Source: CAMCFD01 sp965661355 (lineage in GTDB: Bacteria; Pseudomonadota; Alphaproteobacteria; Rickettsiales; UBA1997). Taken from it: 31,713 nt of DNA. Positions 1 through 8,357 of the stretch are shown here, in pieces; positions within the stretch are counted from its first letter, which is position 1, and every line of letters begins with the position of its first letter. Position numbers and translations under genes: made by a program. Under the pieces are notes generated by a model. The model had not been told where the DNA came from, did no database searches, and saw only the letters and a list, made by a program, of their open reading frames with translations. The stretch covers positions 1 to 31,713 of the forward strand of contig CBFIDI010000017.1 in assembly GCA_965661355.1 (NCBI GenBank), in the 5' to 3' direction.

Positions 1-126
1 ATAATTTGATTAATAAATTTATTAGCAAAAACTTATCCGTCACAAACGCTATGTTAGGTTTTTGGTGATGAGTTTAGTGATTAAATTACGGACAGATAAA
101 TTGGCGCTTGAAGATGGAATTTGGTA

Positions 127-1119
127 TTATATATTGCCGTTTAAATATTTGGCAATTTCTATTGCGCCATATGTAACGATGGCCGAAGCCCCTGCTCTTT
201 TAAAAGCAACAAGACTCTCAAGCAAAGCTTGTTCAAAATCAAAAATATTTTTCTGCGCCGCAAATTTTAACATCGCATATTCGGCGCTAACTTGATAAGA
301 AATTAATGGCAAATTAGTAATTTGCGCTGCGTTTGATAAAATGTCTAAATAAAATGACCCCGGTTTAATAATTATGGCGTCAGCGCCTTCTATTTCGTCT
401 TGCTTTATCTCTCGGGCCGCCTCTTTTGAATTTCTATAATCTAACTGATAACCCTTTTTGTCAATTACCTTACCTTGCGAACCCACTGCATTTCTAAATG
501 GCCCGTAAAAACTTGAAGCATATTTAGCGGCGTAACTCATTAAATTTACATCTTTAAAGCCAGAATTCTCTAGCATGGCACGAATTTTAAAAATTCTTCC
601 ATCCATCATGTCTGAGGGCGCCAAAATATCAGCTCCACTTTTGGCTTGAAGAAATGATTGTTGGCACAAAATTTCTATTGTTTCGTCATTTTTTACATTA
701 CCTTTTTCATCAATAATACCATCGTGACCATGTGTTGTATAAGGGTCAAGGGCAATATCACATATTATTCCTATTTGTGGAATCTGTAATTTTATTTCAC
801 GAATAGCCCTATTCATCAAGTTGCTTTCTTTTAGAGCCTCCTGACCGTCTGGGGTTTTTAAAGATTTATCAATTACCGGAAAAAGCATTACAGCGTTAAT
901 ACCAAGGTCCTTAGCCTGTTTTACTTGTTGAACTAGCAAGTCTATTGAAAACCGAGAAACGCCAGGTAAATTTTCAATTTTTTCTTCTTTATTAACGCCT
1001 TCAATAACAAAGATAGGCAAAATTAAATCGTTAACCGACAATAAGTTTTCGGTAAATAAATTGCGAATCCAAGGTGATTTTCTATTATTTCTTAATCGGG
1101 CAATTGAAAATTCATTCAT
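127..1119 (-). CDS. hemB: Porphobilinogen synthase (delta-aminolevulinic acid dehydratase)
   Basis: Condenses two 5-aminolevulinate molecules to porphobilinogen in the cytosol, the first common step of haem synthesis. The 330 residues match the usual family length. Both Schiff-base lysines are visible: K199 in MSYAAKYAS and K252 in IIIKPGSFYLDI. The metal loop at 120-134 reads CDIALDPYTTHGHDG. The cysteine triad of zinc enzymes is absent and aspartates take its place, the arrangement known from many alphaproteobacterial and Pseudomonas enzymes that use magnesium. The ATG at 1119 gives the conserved N-terminal arm containing R-x-R-R-type residues (RLRNNRKSPW). It stands alone: the next gene upstream on this strand is 538 bp away. 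I see no clear Shine-Dalgarno (upstream bases are acttaaaat) and no hairpin terminator after the TAA at 127-129. Confidence 0.97.
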   Translation of the reverse strand: MNEFSIARLRNNRKSPWIRNLFTENLLSVNDLILPIFVIEGVNKEEKIENLPGVSRFSIDLLVQQVKQAKDLGINAVMLFPVIDKSLKTPDGQEALKESNLMNRAIREIKLQIPQIGIICDIALDPYTTHGHDGIIDEKGNVKNDETIEILCQQSFLQAKSGADILAPSDMMDGRIFKIRAMLENSGFKDVNLMSYAAKYASSFYGPFRNAVGSQGKVIDKKGYQLDYRNSKEAAREIKQDEIEGADAIIIKPGSFYLDILSNAAQITNLPLISYQVSAEYAMLKFAAQKNIFDFEQALLESLVAFKRAGASAIVTYGAIEIAKYLNGNI

Positions 1120-1657
1120 ATTTTAAGTAATATTTAATTTTGACTCAATATTTATACAAAAAGATATTTTATCACAAAATACAGATTATTATTTTAATAA
1201 CAAAAATTAAATAATAAGATTGCAAAGGTCAAATTTGTATTCACTTTGAAATTTTATTACTTAAAACAAGTCATGACAAGTCTTATCTTTAAATTCCAAT
1301 TTATCGGTTATAGTTTAATTTCTATATCCATTTTAAATAAAACTCAACAAAGCGTTGAATGCCTTGTTTTTACTAATGAATTTATTAATCAAATTATTTA
1401 TCCTCAGATCAATATTTAAAAATAAGTCTTGTTATTACTTAAATATCATCTTAAAAATAAACTTTTTCACAATAATAATTCTTCATTATTTGATTGTTTT
1501 TAAGTAAAAAGATAAATTATAAAGCCGTAAATAAATAATACAAACCGCTTCTCAAATTACTTTAATAATAGCAAAACTAGATTATAAAGCAACTTTCAGT
1601 CTTTATTATTTATAACTTTACCATTCAAAAACTATTTAGGGCTTAAATATTTTTTAT
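1120..1657. other. 538-bp AT-rich intergenic spacer
   Basis: No ORF of useful length and no RNA gene is recognisable. Bases 1378-1434 resemble 8692-8748 in the spacer before mltA (about four positions in five, allowing two one-base gaps). Around 1514-1532 there is a minus-strand variant of the TTTATAA motif described for the dispersed element (shared core TTATAAAGCC). A short direct repeat ACAAGTC-ATG-ACAAGTC lies near 1266-1282. The spacer must hold the hemB promoter, but I could not pick one with confidence. Confidence 0.5.
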
Positions 1658-2926
1658 TTACCTTAACCGAGAAGAATTACTGTCTTTTTGCCTTTCTTCC
1701 TGAACCCTTTTAGAATGCTCATGATCTTCTATAGCCTCTTCTGCTTGCTCAATATTCTTTTTAGAGCGCTTTTTTTCTTGCTTTTGCCTATGCAAATAAG
1801 ATTGCCGCAATGTTGAAGTTGAAGCGTCTATTAAGTCTTCAAAATTATCTTCGCCCATTTGCGAAACTTCTTCACCTCTTTCATCCCAAACATCTTTCAC
1901 TGCTTTTCTATCATCTTCTTCTCGCTCTAAGCCGCCAACTTCACGATCTAAGTTACGCTGCTGGTTACTTTCTGGCAATATACCTTCAAGCGATTCTTCA
2001 ACTTCTCTCATTTCTTCTTCCATACCAGCAAGTAACTCTTCAAGTTTCAAGTTATTAGAAATCGACCTTTGGTCAGAATCTTGCTCTTCATTATCTTCAT
2101 ATTTTTGACTTGACTCTTCTTTAAAACCAGATCCGCCAGAAGAATCGGAAGAGTCAGAAAAGCCATCTCCAGACTCATCTTCATCCTCATCTTTGTCATC
2201 GTATTTTTCGCTATAATTTTCATCAACATCTTTAAAGCCATTATTTTCATCATAATGATTTTGACCGATTTTAGCTTCATTAATTTTATTTTCACGATCA
2301 GAATTAAAACTAAAATAATCGCCCTTTTCTCTTTCTTGCTGTAAAGCGCTTATTTGGCCTTCAAAATTATTTTGATTTTGTATATCGCTAGGGTGATAAT
2401 TTACATTGCGACTATTTTCTTCTAATTTTTTAGTCGCCGACCTTTCTTTATCATCTTTATATGCGCTAAATTCTACCGAATTTTCTTTGCGCTCATCAAT
2501 TATTTCATTATTTATGTCTTGTTGCAATATTTGACTTTCTTGCAAATGCGAATCTGAAAATTCTTGATCTTGACTTAAATTATCTTCATCATCAAAATTT
2601 TCATCTATATCTAATTCCTCTTCATATTCAGACATTTCATATTCATCTGCCTCATCTTTTAAATGCCTTGATCCATCTTCGTCAATATAACAATAGGCCT
2701 GATTTAATATATCTTCTTCATCTAAATTTTGTGCGTCATTATTTTCATAATCTGTATCTTGCTCTTCACCCAAGTCTGATTTTCGCTTGCTGTTTACATC
2801 TTTTACCTTTCCCAATAGACCAGTTATATCACTTGCAGTATTTTGACCATCATTATTTTTTGAATTAACCCCAATGCCACCTAAAGCAGATTCTGACTCT
2901 TCATCTAAAGAACTATCTTTTATCAT
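1658..2926 (-). CDS. Highly acidic low-complexity protein of unknown function
   Basis: I do not recognise this 422-residue protein. Residues about 1-350 are dominated by D, E, S, N and Q, with runs such as EYEMSEYEEELDIDENFDDED and a Ser/Gly patch (SGDGFSDSSDSSGGSGF) near 250-270. It has one Cys (AYCY) and one Trp (KDVW). The last 70 or so residues change character, with a mixed-charge, probably helical stretch rich in K, R and E (RQKQEKKRSKKNIEQAEEAIEDHE) ending in RLR. There is no signal peptide, membrane segment or catalytic motif, and most of it is predicted disordered. The ORF stays open over 1.27 kb in an AT-rich genome, which supports a real gene. The ATG at 2926 is preceded by a G-rich run (ggggcttgag) in place of a clear ribosome site. 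It is divergent from pgsA. An effector, a basic-protein chaperone or a nucleic-acid mimic are all possible but unproven. Confidence 0.75.
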   Translation of the reverse strand: MIKDSSLDEESESALGGIGVNSKNNDGQNTASDITGLLGKVKDVNSKRKSDLGEEQDTDYENNDAQNLDEEDILNQAYCYIDEDGSRHLKDEADEYEMSEYEEELDIDENFDDEDNLSQDQEFSDSHLQESQILQQDINNEIIDERKENSVEFSAYKDDKERSATKKLEENSRNVNYHPSDIQNQNNFEGQISALQQEREKGDYFSFNSDRENKINEAKIGQNHYDENNGFKDVDENYSEKYDDKDEDEDESGDGFSDSSDSSGGSGFKEESSQKYEDNEEQDSDQRSISNNLKLEELLAGMEEEMREVEESLEGILPESNQQRNLDREVGGLEREEDDRKAVKDVWDERGEEVSQMGEDNFEDLIDASTSTLRQSYLHRQKQEKKRSKKNIEQAEEAIEDHEHSKRVQEERQKDSNSSRLR

Positions 2927-2993
2927 CTCAAGCCCCGTTTGTATTATTATGCAGCGAAATATTTAACAAAACAATAAAATTTTAATTATAATC

Positions 2994-3022
2994 TTTACAT
3001 TCAATTAATTTTCTGATTTAAT
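2994..3022 (+). promoter_or_regulatory. Probable sigma-70-type promoter of pgsA
   Basis: The -35 box TTTACA (2994-2999) and -10 box TTTAAT (3017-3022) each match the consensus at five of six bases and are separated by exactly 17 bases. Predicted transcription would begin near 3029, leaving about 25 bases before the pgsA ATG at 3055. AT-rich DNA makes chance -10 boxes common, but the paired boxes and spacing are good. Confidence 0.6.
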
Positions 3023-3054
3023 CGCAATATTAAATCATATATTTTGAAAAAGAA

Positions 3055-3657
3055 ATGAAAAATTTACCAAATATTTTAACATCCGTCAGAATTTTTATTA
3101 TACCAATTTTAGTCCTTTCGTTTTACATTGAAGGAAAAATTTCTAATATTATTGCCGCTTCATTATTTACCATAGCTTCTATTACTGACTATTTCGACGG
3201 AATGTTTGCCCGCTCTATGAATGCCCAATCTAATTTCGGCAAATGTCTTGACCCAATAGCCGACAAATTAATTGTAATTGTTGCAATTGTTATGCTAATT
3301 GGATATAGCGAAAAAAGTTTCTGGATAGTAATTCCGGGCTTAATAATAATTTGTCGCGAAGTTTTAGTTTCTGGCCTCAGAGAGTTTTTAGCTGGTTTAC
3401 AAGTGTCAATTCCGGTTAGCAGATTAGCGAAATATAAAACCGGCTTTCAAATGACCGCAATTACTATTTTGCTACTGGGCGAAAGTGGAACTTCCTACAG
3501 TTTTCACTATCTTCTTGGCGGAGTTGCCGAGCACGGATTAATGAATTTTTTAGCCGGATTAGTTTTTTACATAGGCAAAGCACTATTTGCAATATCAGCA
3601 GTTTTAACAATAATAACTGGATATGCTTATTGGCGAGTCGGCTTTAGAAATATGTAG
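3055..3657 (+). CDS. pgsA: CDP-diacylglycerol--glycerol-3-phosphate 3-phosphatidyltransferase
   Basis: Makes phosphatidylglycerophosphate from CDP-diacylglycerol and glycerol-3-phosphate in the inner membrane, the committed step to phosphatidylglycerol and cardiolipin. The 200 residues match the family length. The CDP-alcohol phosphatidyltransferase signature is intact near residues 44-72, with the pattern D-x3-DG-x2-AR-x8-G-x3-D-x3-D: DYFDGMFAR, then G and LDPIADK. Several hydrophobic segments surround it (residues 12-40, 75-100, 135-150, 165-195). The ATG at 3055 follows aaaagaa, a weak ribosome site, and gives the usual MKNLPNILTSVRI start. It is monocistronic here, with a 424-bp spacer downstream. 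Other CDP-OH-P family members (PssA, Pcs) are possible in principle, but the N-terminal LPNxLTxxR motif favours PgsA. Confidence 0.95.
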   Translation: MKNLPNILTSVRIFIIPILVLSFYIEGKISNIIAASLFTIASITDYFDGMFARSMNAQSNFGKCLDPIADKLIVIVAIVMLIGYSEKSFWIVIPGLIIICREVLVSGLREFLAGLQVSIPVSRLAKYKTGFQMTAITILLLGESGTSYSFHYLLGGVAEHGLMNFLAGLVFYIGKALFAISAVLTIITGYAYWRVGFRNM

Positions 3658-4081
3658 CAATATTTAGCAAAGCTTGAACAAATCTATTATACATTTAACA
3701 AAAAACGATTGAAAGATAATATAAATTTTAAAACTCAACTCTCAAAAACTGTAACTAGCTAAAATTACAAATTTCCAATATTTACTTTTCAAAAAATATA
3801 TTTCGCGCAAATCTTTACCAAATCTGTATTTATAAAGCAATTTCTAATCACATCAAATTTCAAGAATAAATCAAAAGATAAAAAGCGCAATCATTATGCA
3901 ATTTTCAATTTATATTAAATTTTTAGATGAGCTTATAACCATTTTAACTTTATAATTGACAATTTAGCAAAAAAACTTGTATGATATTTTGCCTAAAATT
4001 GGCTAAAAAATACTGCTTGATAGCCTAAATCATAAATTTTTTGCAAATTTATATTAAGTCAAATTTTAAAAAATGTTAAAA
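3658..4081. other. 424-bp AT-rich intergenic spacer between convergent pgsA and tadA
   Basis: No gene is visible. Bases 3941-3959 (ATTTTAACTTTATAATTGA) are identical to 8563-8581 and close to 19513-19531. A cluster of small inverted repeats at about 3992-4026 (GCC/GGC and GGCTA/TAGCC arms) lies next to T- and A-runs. It could terminate tadA transcription on the minus strand, but it is too weak to call. Confidence 0.45.
3941..3959 (+). repeat. Copy of dispersed intergenic motif ATTTTAACTTTATAATTGA
   Basis: This 19-base string is identical to 8563-8581 and differs by three bases from 19513-19531. All three lie in long noncoding spacers on the same strand. Here the similarity does not clearly continue downstream, so this may be a fragment of the longer element seen at the other two sites. 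Confidence 0.5.
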
Positions 4082-4528
4082 TTAACGCAAACCCTTAAAG
4101 AAGCTTGTCATTAATAACTTACAATCATTTTCGCATAAACCCGAATAAATTTCAGGTTTATGAAAACAAGCTTTCGACGAAAAAAAATTCACAGCACTTT
4201 CAACCGATCCAAACTTATTGTCTTTTGCACCATAATATAAATTTCGTATTTTTGCCAATGAAATTGCCGCAGAACACATTGCGCAAGGCTCTAATGTTAC
4301 ATAAAGATCGCAACCGTCAAGGCGATGGTTTCCTTTAATTTCACAAGCTTTTCTTAGCGCTAAAATTTCTGCATGAGCCGACGGATCTTGCAATTTTCTG
4401 TTTTGATTATGTGCAGCGCAAATTAATTCATTATTTTCAACAACTACTGCGCCAACCGGAACTTCGCCTTGCTGGTAAGCAATATTTGCTTGCTTAAGCG
4501 CGATTTCCATAAATGAATTTTTCATCAA
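4082..4528 (-). CDS. tadA: tRNA-specific adenosine deaminase
   Basis: Deaminates wobble adenosine 34 to inosine in tRNA-Arg(ACG), letting one tRNA read several CGN codons. The 148 residues carry a full cytidine/deoxycytidylate deaminase fold. The zinc site is H52 with proton-shuttle E54 in the motif HAE, plus C82 and C85 in the motif PCAMC. The N-terminal stretch YQQGEVPVGAVVV is typical. The start could be either of two adjacent ATGs (MMKNSF), and the upstream one is given. It lies downstream of ftsK on the same strand, with 122 bases between that contain a 17-bp inverted repeat, so separate transcription is likely. It converges on pgsA. Paralogues such as guanine deaminase are less likely given the PCAMCSAAI context and length. 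Confidence 0.95.
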   Translation of the reverse strand: MMKNSFMEIALKQANIAYQQGEVPVGAVVVENNELICAAHNQNRKLQDPSAHAEILALRKACEIKGNHRLDGCDLYVTLEPCAMCSAAISLAKIRNLYYGAKDNKFGSVESAVNFFSSKACFHKPEIYSGLCENDCKLLMTSFFKGLR

Positions 4529-4559
4529 ATATATTTTAATTCAATATTAACTTCAGAGT

Positions 4560-4615
4560 TAACTATAAGTAAAACTGATAGCTAGACTAAAGATTATAAG
4601 TTTTACTTATAGTTA
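4560..4615. repeat. Perfect 17-bp inverted repeat between ftsK and tadA
   Basis: The left arm at 4560-4576 (taactataagtaaaact) is the exact reverse complement of the right arm at 4599-4615, with a 22-base loop whose edges can also pair (ata/tat). The stem holds only three G:C pairs and no T-run follows on the minus strand, so it is not a textbook terminator. A second small palindrome (TTAACT-TCAG-AGTTAA) abuts it on the tadA side. It could be an RNA hairpin that separates or stabilises the two transcripts, or a remnant of a palindromic mobile element. Confidence 0.7.
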
Positions 4616-4650
4616 TAAATCAAGAAAAAAAATATTTGCGCTGATAAATT

Positions 4651-7041
4651 TTACTTTTCTAACAATTCTCTTCTTCCTGAAACGCTAGGGGCGCTAACAA
4701 TTCCCTCCTCTTCCATTCTTTCAATTAAATTAGCCGCCTTATTATAGCCAATTCTAAGCTGTCTTTGTACATAACTTATTGAGGTTTTTTTGCTTTTTTT
4801 AACAATCGCCACCGCTTGTTGATATAAATCATCATTTTGCGCATTTCTGGCGCCACCAACAGAATTGTCAGTTGCAATTGCCGACGATCCTTCTTGCTGA
4901 ACATCTTGGCTGTCAAAATCAATTTTTTCAGCTTCCTGCACTTCGGATAAATCTTGCTCTTTAATGAATTTTACTATATCACCAATTTCTTCATCTGAAC
5001 AAAATGGGCCATGAACACGAGTCATTTTACTTCCGCCCGACATATAAATCATGTCGCCCTGCCCTAAAAGCTGCTCTGCGCCCTGAACGCCTAGAATAGT
5101 TCTACTGTCTATTCTTGAAGTTACCTGAAAACTTATTCTGGTCGGAAAATTCGCCTTAATAACACCCGTAATTACATCTACCGAGGGCCTTTGCGTTGCG
5201 GTTATAATATGAATTCCGGCCGCACGCGCCATTTGCGCCAATCTCTGAATAGAGCCTTCAATTTCTTTTCCGGCCACCAACATTAAATCAGCCATTTCGT
5301 CAATAATTACAACAATAAACGGAATTTTCTTGGGCTCAAATTCAATTTCTTCAATTATTGGCTTGCCATCTTCTGGGTTATATCCAGTTTGCACTTTTCG
5401 GCTTAAAGTCTGTCCTGAAAGCGCCGCTTTTTCTGCCCTTTCATTATATCCAGTAATATTTCTAACGCCAAAGCTAGACATCAAACGATATCTTTCTTCC
5501 ATTTCATTAACCACCCATTTAAGAGCAATTACAGCTTTGCTTGGATCAGTTACAACAGGCGATAATAAATGCGAAATTCCATCGTAAATTGAAAGCTCAA
5601 GCATTTTTGGATCAATCATAATAAATTTACACTCATCAGGGCGCAATTTATATAAAAGCGACAAAATCATGACATTAAGCCCAACTGACTTGCCCGAACC
5701 AGTGGTTCCGGCAATTAGTAAATGAGGCATTTTCGATAAATCAACCACAACTGGTTCGCCGCTAATGTCTTTACCTAAAATCATCGGTAAATTTGCCTTA
5801 GAATTTTTATATTGCCGAGATTCTATCATCTCTTTGAAAAATATCATTTGACGCTGTAAATTTGGCAATTCAATGCCCAGAGCAGTCTTGCCCGGAATTG
5901 TAGAAATTCTGGCCGAAACCGAACTCATTGACCTAGCAATATCTTCCGAAAGGCCAATAACCCTTGACGCTTTTGTTCCGGCTTTGGGCTCAAATTCATG
6001 CAAAGTAACAACCGGTCCGACTTTTGCGCCTAAAGCCTTACCTTTAACGCCAAAATCTTCTAAAACCTGACTCAAATTTTGCGATTGTTCATTAATTTGC
6101 TTTTTGCTAATTTTTTTATTCTTATTTTCACCCGATCTGTCAATTAGTAAATCTACCGATGGAAGCTGGTATAAATCTTCAACTGACTTGCCGCCCAAAT
6201 TTATTCGCTTCTTTTTAACTGACTCTTTCAACCTTTCTTTTAAAGACCTTCTATCGCTATCGTCGTCTTCTTCATCTTCATCATCATTTTCTTCGCTTTC
6301 GACTTCTTCATAATATTCGTCTTCACTATCTTCTTCTTGATTTTCGCCTGACTCTTCATCTTCATCTTCATAATTTTGATCTCGACTTATAAATTCATCA
6401 TTTTCTTTGAATTTTTTACTTGGTAAAAATTTAATATCTTTTGTGAAATATTTTTTGAAAAACCCAGCGACAAGTACAAAGAAAAATCCTAAAATAACTT
6501 TTGCGTATCTTACAGAATAGATCCAGTCAGAAATAGAAATTTCAGCAATAATTGAAAATAAAATTATCGAAAAAATAAATGCAATTATTGCAATAAAATA
6601 TGGCGGCAAATATGAAAATTTTTGCAAAATAAAGGCGCCATTAACTCCGCCAAAACTGTTAAAACCCCACCAATCTGGTTGAGAAAAAGAAGCGAAAAAA
6701 ATCGAAAAAGATAAAATACAAAATGGGATCAGAAAGGCTTTAAGCATTAACATTTTAACACCATCTTTGCTTGCCATTTTCAGACCTAAAATAAATAAAA
6801 TTAGGCAAACGAAAAATGATGAAATGCCAATCATTTGAAACATTAAGTCTGATGAATGCGAACCAAAAGATCCAACCCAATTAGAAATTTCACTACTTGC
6901 AGAAATGCTATTAAATGAGGGGTCGTTAATATCGTGGCTAAAAAGAGCCAAGGTCAATAAAAAAGCTAGACCCATAAAGCCAACGCCAATTAATCTTCTG
7001 AGTAAAATTAAAATTATGTAATATGCTTTATCTTGCCACAT
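4651..7041 (-). CDS. ftsK: DNA translocase FtsK
   Basis: ATP-driven DNA pump at the division septum that clears and aligns chromosome termini and activates XerCD at dif. The 796 residues suit the shorter FtsK/SpoIIIE class. The N-terminus has about four membrane helices (residues 13-35, 68-90, 97-117, 147-170, perhaps 180-195). A linker at 212-265 is strikingly acidic. The RecA-like motor has a Walker A motif AGTTGSGKS near 442-450 and a Walker B motif VVIIDEMADLM near 576-586. Residues 734-796 form the winged-helix gamma domain that reads polar DNA sequences (AVAIVKKSKKTSISYVQRQL). The ATG at 7041 begins just before the first helix, with only a weak ribosome site. It is 218 bp downstream of ychF and has its own likely promoter. 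Confidence 0.97.
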   Translation of the reverse strand: MWQDKAYYIILILLRRLIGVGFMGLAFLLTLALFSHDINDPSFNSISASSEISNWVGSFGSHSSDLMFQMIGISSFFVCLILFILGLKMASKDGVKMLMLKAFLIPFCILSFSIFFASFSQPDWWGFNSFGGVNGAFILQKFSYLPPYFIAIIAFIFSIILFSIIAEISISDWIYSVRYAKVILGFFFVLVAGFFKKYFTKDIKFLPSKKFKENDEFISRDQNYEDEDEESGENQEEDSEDEYYEEVESEENDDEDEEDDDSDRRSLKERLKESVKKKRINLGGKSVEDLYQLPSVDLLIDRSGENKNKKISKKQINEQSQNLSQVLEDFGVKGKALGAKVGPVVTLHEFEPKAGTKASRVIGLSEDIARSMSSVSARISTIPGKTALGIELPNLQRQMIFFKEMIESRQYKNSKANLPMILGKDISGEPVVVDLSKMPHLLIAGTTGSGKSVGLNVMILSLLYKLRPDECKFIMIDPKMLELSIYDGISHLLSPVVTDPSKAVIALKWVVNEMEERYRLMSSFGVRNITGYNERAEKAALSGQTLSRKVQTGYNPEDGKPIIEEIEFEPKKIPFIVVIIDEMADLMLVAGKEIEGSIQRLAQMARAAGIHIITATQRPSVDVITGVIKANFPTRISFQVTSRIDSRTILGVQGAEQLLGQGDMIYMSGGSKMTRVHGPFCSDEEIGDIVKFIKEQDLSEVQEAEKIDFDSQDVQQEGSSAIATDNSVGGARNAQNDDLYQQAVAIVKKSKKTSISYVQRQLRIGYNKAANLIERMEEEGIVSAPSVSGRRELLEK

Positions 7042-7089
7042 AAATTCTTGAATTGTTAGTTTTTTAAACCTTTATAGAAATAATAGGTC

Positions 7090-7118
7090 GTTTTAATTTA
7101 AATTGTTGACGAGGTCAA
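7090..7118 (-). promoter_or_regulatory. Probable promoter of ftsK
   Basis: Read on the minus strand, TTGACC (7113-7118, five of six to consensus) and TAAAAC (7090-7095, four of six) are separated by 17 bases. A transcript would start near 7083, about 40 bases before the ftsK ATG. The -35 box is one arm of a small inverted repeat, TTGAC-CTC-GTCAA, which might also serve as an operator. Confidence 0.5.
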
Positions 7119-7259
7119 GAAGGTGTTTTTAAAAAAATTACAATAACTTCACACGATAAAAACAAAAATTATCGTTCAGTTTTTTTACAACAATTAAAAA
7201 TTGTCAATTTCTGACTTAAAATAATAATTATAAGAATTTAGCATATCAATAAAGATAAT

Positions 7260-8357
7260 CTAATTGTTGAATCTAAAATGAAAAACATCGCCATCTTGCG
7301 CAATATACTCCTTACCTTCAAGCCTAACCTTTCCGGCGTTTTTGCAGTTCTCTTCGCCTTCAAGCCTAATATAATCGTCACCAGAAATTGTTTCGGCGCG
7401 AATAAATCCTGTTTCAAAGTCGCTATGTATAACACCCGCAGCCTTTGGTGCGCTTGAATTTTTTTTCAAAGTCCAAGCCCGACATTCTTTTGGACCAACT
7501 GTAAAAAATGTTATTAAGTCTAATATTTCGTAAGAATTTCTGATAATTTGCGATAAACCAGTTTCGCTTAAACCAACAGAATCTAAAAATTCAGTTTTTT
7601 CTTCTTGACTCTCCAAAGAAGAGATTTCCGCCTCAATTTGCGCCGAAATATTCAAAACTTTAAAACCATTTTGTCGACCAAATTCCTCTACTTTTTTACT
7701 ATATTCATTTCCCCCAACCTCTTCTTCTTTTAAATTACAAACAATTAATTGCGGTTTCGAGGTTATTAATTGCAAATTTTTAACCATTTTTAACTCTTCT
7801 TCATCGCTGGTTTCAAAAACTCTTGCAGCTTTACCGCCTTCTAAAACTTTAATAATTTTCTTTATTAACTCAACTTGTTTTAAAATTTCTTTGTCTTGCT
7901 TAGCTTTTTTTTCCATATTAGGGATTCTTTTTTCTAAACTTTCAAGATCAGCAAAAATAAGTTCAAGCTGAATTAGTTCAATATCTCGAATTGGGTCCAC
8001 ACTGCCTTCAACATGCGTAATATTGCCATCTTCAAAACATCGAACAACATTAATTATCGCATCAACTTCGCGAATATGAGACAAGAACTGATTGCCCAAA
8101 CCTTCGCCTTTACTAGCGCCTTTAACTAATCCGGCAATGTCGACAAATTCAATTTGGGTCGGAATAATTTCTTGCGATGAAGCAATTTTTGCTAATTTAC
8201 CAATTCTGTCATCAGGCACGCTAACTCTGCCAACATTGGGCTCAATTGTACAAAACGGATAATTTGCCGCTTCGGCCGCCGCGGTTTCAGTTAAGGCGTT
8301 AAACAAAGTGGATTTACCAACATTTGGCAAGCCAACTATTCCGCATTTTACAGACAT
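7260..8357 (-). CDS. ychF: Ribosome-binding ATPase YchF (Obg-like OLA1 family)
   Basis: Conserved P-loop protein that binds the ribosome and hydrolyses ATP in preference to GTP. It is implicated in translation and stress responses. The 365 residues equal the family length. The P-loop is GLPNVGKS (residues 9-16), switch/G3 is DIAGLVKGASKGEGLGNQF (73-91), and the position of the GTPase NKxD motif holds NLKE (208-211), the change linked to ATP preference. Residues about 145-200 form the coiled-coil arm. The C-terminal TGS domain runs from about 280 to the end (GKEYIAQDGDVFHFRFNN). The ATG at 8357 yields the conserved MSVKCGIVGLPNVGK start. It is followed 218 bp later by ftsK on the same strand and faces mltA divergently across a 527-bp spacer. 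Confidence 0.97.
   Translation of the reverse strand: MSVKCGIVGLPNVGKSTLFNALTETAAAEAANYPFCTIEPNVGRVSVPDDRIGKLAKIASSQEIIPTQIEFVDIAGLVKGASKGEGLGNQFLSHIREVDAIINVVRCFEDGNITHVEGSVDPIRDIELIQLELIFADLESLEKRIPNMEKKAKQDKEILKQVELIKKIIKVLEGGKAARVFETSDEEELKMVKNLQLITSKPQLIVCNLKEEEVGGNEYSKKVEEFGRQNGFKVLNISAQIEAEISSLESQEEKTEFLDSVGLSETGLSQIIRNSYEILDLITFFTVGPKECRAWTLKKNSSAPKAAGVIHSDFETGFIRAETISGDDYIRLEGEENCKNAGKVRLEGKEYIAQDGDVFHFRFNN

Noticed and set aside
11..24. Palindrome TAATAAATTTATTA at the left edge
   Set aside because: It is pure A/T and short, so expected often by chance here.
53..126. About 25 sense codons following the hemB stop in the same frame (YQIPSSSANLS...)
   Set aside because: HemB already ends at the normal family length, so this is probably a 3' untranslated region rather than a readthrough extension or a mis-called stop.
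62..295. A 77-codon plus-strand ORF at the left edge
   Set aside because: It mostly overlaps the 3' end of hemB in another frame, and its protein has no family features.
1120..1657. Possible tRNA or small structured RNA in the long spacers
   Set aside because: No T-loop GTTCRA with matching acceptor stems and no GC-richer island were found in any spacer.
1810..2295. Short ORFs on both strands inside the acidic protein gene
   Set aside because: They are shadows of its repetitive GAA/GAT codons; their compositions (Leu/His-rich or Met/Lys-rich) are artefacts of frame.
7238..7435. A 65-codon minus-strand ORF overlapping the end of ychF
   Set aside because: It lies within the TGS domain of ychF in another frame, and the main frame is conserved to its end.
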